The notes beneath the pieces were generated by a model. The model did not search any database and had not been told where the DNA came from. It was given only the letters and a program-made list of their open reading frames with translations. This document shows positions 59,632 to 64,000 of a stretch of 64,000 bases of DNA, in pieces (positions within the stretch are counted from its first letter, which is position 1; each line of letters opens with the position of its first letter). A program made the translations under genes and the position numbers. The stretch comes from an uncultured Candidatus Saccharibacteria bacterium (GTDB lineage Bacteria > Patescibacteriota > Saccharimonadia > Saccharimonadales > Saccharimonadaceae): the NCBI GenBank assembly GCA_938046735.1, contig CALIXF010000003.1, positions 1 through 64,000 on the forward strand, written 5' to 3'.

Positions 59632-61269
59632 ATGCAGGACGCCAAAGAAGAAATTCGAGCAAGACTGCCAATTGAGGATGTGGTTTCTCAATATATTGAG
59701 CTAAAGAGAGCCGGAAGAACGTTGAAGGGACGTTCGCCTTGGGGTGTGGATAAAACACCTTCGTTTATGGTGTCGCCTGAGAAAGGTATTTGGCATGATT
59801 TTTCCGCAAATAAGGGCGGTGATATTTTTAGTTTTATTATGGAAGTAGAGGGAATTACTTTTAGGGAGGCTTTGGAAAAGTTAGCAGCGCAGGCCGGAGT
59901 GGAGTTAAAAAAATATGATAAGAGTGACGAAAAAAATGCGCGACTAAAAATGCGAGCAAAAGAAGCAAACGAACTGGCTTGTAAATACTATCAAGTGTGT
60001 CTTGCAAAGAATAAAGCGGTTTGTGAATATGTTTTTTACGGTCGAAAACTGAATAGAAATACGATTGTAGAATTTCGAATTGGTTATGCGCCGAATACAA
60101 AAAATAGTCTGGTGGAGTTTTTGAAAAAGCGTGGTTATTCGGTTGATGAAGCAAAGGAAGCTGGATTAATAAATCGTTTTAATGGTGATTTATTTAAGGG
60201 GAGAATGATGATTCCTTTTCTTGATGCAAACACTGGAGAAGTGATTGGATTTACAGGAAGAATTATTGAGAAGGGAGAACCAAAGTATTTAAATACACCA
60301 GAAACGAGGTTATTTAATAAAGGGCGTTTTATTTTTGGTCTGTCACAGGCAAAAGAAGCAATTCGAAAAAATAATTTTGTAGTGATTGTGGAAGGTAATA
60401 TGGATGTGATTTCTTCGCATCAGGCCGGTGTAAAGGAAGCAGTAGCAACGTCGGGTACAGCAATGACGGAAAATCATTTGAAGATTTTATCAAGATTTAC
60501 AACGGATATTCGTCTAGCATATGACGGAGATGAAGCAGGGATTAAGGCGGCAGAACGAGCGATCATGTTGGCTGGAAAAATAGGTATTTCATTGTCAGTA
60601 ATTTCTGATTATGGAAAGGCGAAAGATCCGGACGAGTTGATTAAAATTGATCCAAAATTATGGCAGGAATGTGTAGAGAATCGAATGCCGGCGGTGGATT
60701 GGATTTTGAAGAAATACGAAAATAAATTGAATTTGATGACAGGGCCAGGCAAGAAGGAATATTCTGATATGGCAATGAAGATTATTTCGTACATCGAGGA
60801 TCCAGTTGAGAAAAAACATTATGAGCAACTGGTCGCGAGAAAACTGGATGTGACAGTAGAGGATTTACAGGCAAAGAAAATTACGACAGAAACTATTAGG
60901 CTAAAGCCAGTAGTGACTCGTGATCAAGGCAAAACTGAATTAGCTGAATCAATGATGGTGATGAAAAATCTGGAAGATAGTTTACAGGCAATTCTGGTTT
61001 ACGGTGGAGTAGTGGGACAGGAAATCGCGCTTGAGGTACCGGAGGATGAAACGAGATTAGAAGAGTTATCGCTGATTTTTGAGGAAAAATATGCGAGGAT
61101 GAAGGAAGAGGTTTTGGCGCAAGAAGTCGTAAGTTTAAATAGACGGTATAAGGAAGAATTAAAAAAACAAAGGATTGTGAAATTAACTGAAGAGTTGGTG
61201 AAATTTGAAAATGATGAAGAAAAAACAATTGAGATTTTGAAACAGATTGAGCAGTTGCGACGAGAATGA
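59632..61269 (+). CDS. dnaG: DNA primase DnaG without zinc-binding ligands
   Basis: Makes RNA primers for replication. I start the 545-aa form at the ATG at 59632 (MQDAKEEIRARLP), with GGAGG 11-12 bases upstream; the GTG at 59614 overlaps that site. In the N-terminal domain the four zinc ligands of the CHC2 finger are replaced: by alignment to CPFHNEKTPSF...YHCFGCG they are Ser35, Gly38, Asp56 and Ala59 (SPWGVDKTPSF... WHDFSANKGGD). The catalytic Toprim domain looks intact (VEGNMDVI with Glu254, YDGDEAG with Asp298/Asp300). The C-terminal part is predicted helical and coiled, with no clear helicase-binding signature. The substitution pattern is directly readable. Confidence 0.93.
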   Translation: MQDAKEEIRARLPIEDVVSQYIELKRAGRTLKGRSPWGVDKTPSFMVSPEKGIWHDFSANKGGDIFSFIMEVEGITFREALEKLAAQAGVELKKYDKSDEKNARLKMRAKEANELACKYYQVCLAKNKAVCEYVFYGRKLNRNTIVEFRIGYAPNTKNSLVEFLKKRGYSVDEAKEAGLINRFNGDLFKGRMMIPFLDANTGEVIGFTGRIIEKGEPKYLNTPETRLFNKGRFIFGLSQAKEAIRKNNFVVIVEGNMDVISSHQAGVKEAVATSGTAMTENHLKILSRFTTDIRLAYDGDEAGIKAAERAIMLAGKIGISLSVISDYGKAKDPDELIKIDPKLWQECVENRMPAVDWILKKYENKLNLMTGPGKKEYSDMAMKIISYIEDPVEKKHYEQLVARKLDVTVEDLQAKKITTETIRLKPVVTRDQGKTELAESMMVMKNLEDSLQAILVYGGVVGQEIALEVPEDETRLEELSLIFEEKYARMKEEVLAQEVVSLNRRYKEELKKQRIVKLTEELVKFENDEEKTIEILKQIEQLRRE

Positions 61270-61399
61270 AAATATAAATTGCGCGTTCTTTGCATAGCAG
61301 AGGATGACGATGGTTTTTAAGTTTGTGGATCTAGACATTTGTAAGAATAAGCGGTATATTTATGTAAAAGTCATATTTTAAATTTGAAAGGGTGTTTGC

Positions 61400-61720
61400 A
61401 TGAAAGACGAGGGTAAAGATCTTACCGCATCTCAAAAAGAGGTTCTTGCAAAATTTGTCGATCAGATGATTGACGAAAAGAGAATGCCAAAAACTGATCG
61501 GCTTAGAGCGGAGCTTGAAGAGAAGCTAAGCGATGCCGTGATGACGGAGATTTTAATGAATCTACCAGATTATTTATTAGATAAGATTAATGCCGCTTAT
61601 GATGAAGATAGAGCTAGTGATGAATTGATTGAGGAAATCGTAAGAGAAGCTGGAATAGATACCACCCAAATTGCACGAAAAGCGATGTTAAATTTTCGTG
61701 AGGAATTTTTAGCTAAATAA
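61400..61720 (+). CDS. Unknown small helical protein
   Basis: A 106-aa acidic, all-helical soluble protein: QKEVLAKFVDQMIDEKRMPKTDRLRAELEEKLSDAVMTEILMNLPDYLLDKINAAYDEDRASDELIEEIVREAG. The middle NLPDYLLDKI segment looks like a short domain often found in CPR proteins of unknown function. GAAAGGGTG is 8 bases before the ATG. It may be co-transcribed with the long gene 38 bases downstream. No function can be given. Confidence 0.68.
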   Translation: MKDEGKDLTASQKEVLAKFVDQMIDEKRMPKTDRLRAELEEKLSDAVMTEILMNLPDYLLDKINAAYDEDRASDELIEEIVREAGIDTTQIARKAMLNFREEFLAK

Positions 61721-61758
61721 AAAAATATGACAAGTCTTGAGGGATAGGAGAGCAGATA

Positions 61759-64000
61759 ATGAAAAATATGAATAGTCTTGGGGGCGGAAATAACAATACT
61801 GAAAGTGTTGTCGATAATGATGAAAATAAAAATATCGAAAAAAACAGCGAGCAGGAGAAGAAATCGTTAGAATTTTCGAAAGAGGATATTAATAACGGTA
61901 AAAAACGCCAGGCAATTGTAAATTTCTTGAATGGTGAGCTAGCTGCACAGATGAAGCAGGAAGTTGGCCTTGGATTTGCGGATGAGCAGTGGGCAAAAAA
62001 GCAGATTTTTTCTGTACAGGATCGTTTAAAGAATGCAAGTAATAATTATAATGCTGATCATAATGATGATGCATTCTTGTATGTCGTAAATGACATTATG
62101 GACAAAATCAATCAGGGAGCTGAGGTGGTTGATGGTGATGAAACTAAGACTAAGAAACTCGAAAATACTGCAAAAATTAAGGAATCGATTATATCGAGAA
62201 ATAAAAAAGGTGAAATTAGCGATTCGCTAATGAACCATAAATTGAATTCGCTTGAGAAAGTGAATGAGAATATTAATAAAGATTTTGATTTACGTCGATA
62301 TGGCTTTTTGGCGGAAAAGCAGATAAAGGAAGAAAACGAGAAATATGCTGAGACCGTCAAGAGTTTTGATCAAAAAGATGAAGAGTTTCGTAAAAAGCGT
62401 AGTGAATATGAAGCCATGAATGGTGGTAAGTTGACGAGCGAACAAAGAGAAGAGTTGAAAAAATTACGTGGTGAAGCTGATTCGTTATGGGATGAAAGAT
62501 CAAAACTCGAAGAAGTGATAGGTGAATCAGATGAGACTAGGAAAGCGAAGTTAGCTAGTGAAATTGCACAGCAAGAGAAACAAAAGGCCGAAGAACGCAA
62601 GAAACAGCTAGAAACTGTACTTGGATTGAATAAAAAAGAATCGGAAACTGTGGGGGATAATGAGAAAAATGAGGTTCGTGAAGCTGGAGATGATGAGAAC
62701 AGGGAAGGTGTGACTGCATTTCAAATGAGACAGTTTATGAGAACCGGAGTTGCTGGTCATCACAATCTGCCAAAAAATAGTGTTGAAAAAAATGAAAAAG
62801 AAAAAGACCCAGAAGAACAAAAGCGTGAGGAATTGAAGAAGTATTATGAATCGTTAGTGCCAAAACCTGACAGTGTTGAAGCTGCAAGCTTCGGCAACGG
62901 TGAGTATATTTGTGAAGCTATACTTGATACTGACGCTAGTAAGCAAAGAAGTGTTGAGAAAGTAATTGAAAAAAGAGAAGAATACTTGAGCCAAGTTGAT
63001 AAGAACGAGATCTCAGCTGACAAGTTTAACTTCCTGAGGGGGTCTAATTTGGGTGCAAATCTTCTATTGAATTACTGCAAGATCGATAATGGTTTGATGT
63101 ATGCGGCAGAGATGGGTAATGAAAAAGTACTTTACACAAAGATGTTCAATAATCTCTTTGGCGCAAAGAATAAGCTGCTTTCTTTATATGATCCAATGGC
63201 CGCTGAAGAAAAATTATGTAAAGCAACTGGAAAACCATTTGACTCGGATAAATTTAAGGATGCTAAGGGTGAAATCTCTAAAGAGCAATATGAGATAGCA
63301 TTAAATGTTTTGAATGGTTTCCAAGTTAATATCGTGAACAAGGCAGGAAAAGAGATCGGCTCAAATGACCCTAACGATGTAATTGAGATGTTTAATAATG
63401 AGCGAAAATCTGATGCATATAAGGAGTTTGAGGAGAGGATCCGAATGAACGACTTTAACAGGAGTGAAATGGGGAGAGTCTATAATGAAAAGAGGGCTGT
63501 TGCTGATGATTTTGTGAAAAGTTTCTTTGATAAAGAGGCAGATAAAAAAGTGAAGGCATACATGAATGGTGCAAACCCTTATCAAAAGGAGTCCGGGAGT
63601 GGTTTGTCGACAGAAATGAAGGAGACACAAGCAGAAAATAGTGCAGAAATTGCAAAAGATTTACGAGAACTAAATCTTGAAGGAATGTTTAAGCGTTTTA
63701 GCAAGGATATGGCCGGAGATGATGAAAACAAATTGTTTGGTGCTTCATACTTATATAGAGAGCTTAACAGCGAATTTATGAAACTAAAGAAGAAAATTGA
63801 AGATAGTAGTTTTAGAAAATTGCCAGCAGAAGAACAACGTGAAGCTGAAACAAAACGGGATTTACTGTATAATATTTCGGATAGTCTAAATGATTTTTGT
63901 AGCGAAGCATTTCAGAAACAGAAGTATAATATTAGGCAGTCTTTACTAAATTATGCGAAAAGTACTAAGAAGAATATAATAAGAACTCTTGTGCGTAATT
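61759..64000 (+). CDS. Large hydrophilic coiled-coil-rich protein, 3'-truncated by window edge
   Basis: From the ATG at 61759 (ribosome site AGGAGAG) the frame stays open for 747 codons to the window edge, so the gene continues outside. The translation is charged (Lys/Glu/Asn/Asp-rich), with no signal peptide or membrane helix. Predicted coiled coils cover about 150-275, around a QQEKQKAEERKKQLE stretch; acidic low-complexity regions lie at about 12-45 and 290-345. The part from about 345 to 747 looks more globular (helix-rich, with NLLLNYCKIDNGLMYAAEMGN). I recognise no family. It follows the 106-aa unknown gene by 38 bases. The continuous 2.2-kb frame with normal codon use makes the gene call strong. 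Confidence 0.85.
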   Translation, partial: MKNMNSLGGGNNNTESVVDNDENKNIEKNSEQEKKSLEFSKEDINNGKKRQAIVNFLNGELAAQMKQEVGLGFADEQWAKKQIFSVQDRLKNASNNYNADHNDDAFLYVVNDIMDKINQGAEVVDGDETKTKKLENTAKIKESIISRNKKGEISDSLMNHKLNSLEKVNENINKDFDLRRYGFLAEKQIKEENEKYAETVKSFDQKDEEFRKKRSEYEAMNGGKLTSEQREELKKLRGEADSLWDERSKLEEVIGESDETRKAKLASEIAQQEKQKAEERKKQLETVLGLNKKESETVGDNEKNEVREAGDDENREGVTAFQMRQFMRTGVAGHHNLPKNSVEKNEKEKDPEEQKREELKKYYESLVPKPDSVEAASFGNGEYICEAILDTDASKQRSVEKVIEKREEYLSQVDKNEISADKFNFLRGSNLGANLLLNYCKIDNGLMYAAEMGNEKVLYTKMFNNLFGAKNKLLSLYDPMAAEEKLCKATGKPFDSDKFKDAKGEISKEQYEIALNVLNGFQVNIVNKAGKEIGSNDPNDVIEMFNNERKSDAYKEFEERIRMNDFNRSEMGRVYNEKRAVADDFVKSFFDKEADKKVKAYMNGANPYQKESGSGLSTEMKETQAENSAEIAKDLRELNLEGMFKRFSKDMAGDDENKLFGASYLYRELNSEFMKLKKKIEDSSFRKLPAEEQREAETKRDLLYNISDSLNDFCSEAFQKQKYNIRQSLLNYAKSTKKNIIRTLVRN

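Noticed and set aside
1..64000. UGA recoded as an amino acid (code 25, as in Gracilibacteria)
   Set aside because: TGA ends several intact conserved genes at normal length (comF, dnaG), and conserved genes show no internal TGA.
1..64000. CRISPR arrays, prophage, complete insertion sequences
   Set aside because: No regularly spaced repeats and no cas, integrase, phage structural or full transposase genes were found; only the 65-aa transposase remnant.

Overview
The window looks like a chromosomal segment of a reduced-genome, AT-rich bacterium of the Candidate Phyla Radiation (Patescibacteria), most likely Saccharibacteria (TM7). This is an inference from gene content: dnaN-recF, a stripped-down type IV secretion-like locus with VirB4/PrgI/VirB6-type proteins and many tiny VirB2-like membrane proteins, short Mur ligases, and almost no small-molecule biosynthesis. 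TGA is used as a stop (for example comF and dnaG), so the standard bacterial code fits. The + strand is visibly G-rich over C in most of the window whichever strand carries the gene. Minus-strand proteins are therefore rich in T/P/Q/N/S, and plus-strand proteins in G/V/E/K, which suggests that + is the leading strand and the origin lies just left of the window.

Layout. 1-2084: dnaN (5' end cut by the window edge) and recF. 2132-14067 (minus): PEGA-domain membrane protein, secreted two-domain wall hydrolase, 920-aa polytopic protein, VirB4 ATPase, a separate VirB4 N-domain-like protein, PrgI-like and VirB6/TrbL-like proteins. 14195-18386: five divergent + strand VirB2/TrbC-like small proteins plus a sixth on minus, interrupted by hsp20 and comF. 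18542-25555: tRNA-Ser(GCT), two unknown genes, groES-groEL under a CIRCE operator, murE, a C-terminally short Mur-ligase-like protein, a membrane protein, tRNA-Arg(GCG) and tRNA-Ser(CGA). 25589-37385: polyprenyl-phosphate sugar transferase, HIT protein, valS, a non-coding stretch with a transposase remnant and palindromes, Nudix hydrolase, tsaD, a MacB-like ABC pair, an LCP ligase, tRNA-Ser(GGA). 37426-41598 (minus): ABC-2 exporter with an unrecognised, possibly M16-like protein. 41825-44004: nucleoside phosphorylase, HEXXH protein, small alpha/beta hydrolase. 44076-46119: two-component system. 46189-50557: overlapping glycosyltransferase/histidine-phosphatase cassette. 50615-53880: FtsX-type ABC system. 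53990-61269: pyrG, argS, orn, YjbR-like, mscL, an unknown, dnaG. 61400 to the end: two unknown genes, the second running off the window.

How the parts fit. Much of the window concerns the cell surface: wall synthesis and remodelling (murE, LCP, lytic enzyme, sugar transferase, GT cassette), envelope transport (three ABC systems) and a secretion/pilus-like machine that could act in contact with a host cell. The rest is core replication, translation and proteostasis.

The most distinctive signals are: (i) widespread extended -10 promoters placed 6-9 nt before the start codon, implying many leaderless mRNAs and nearly leaderless tRNAs; (ii) the GT/histidine-phosphatase cassette with a phosphatase-GT fusion; (iii) the VirB2-like family expansion around a split VirB4; (iv) a DnaG primase lacking all four zinc ligands; (v) a stand-alone Mur central domain; (vi) an isolated IS1634-type N-terminal domain next to palindromic repeats.
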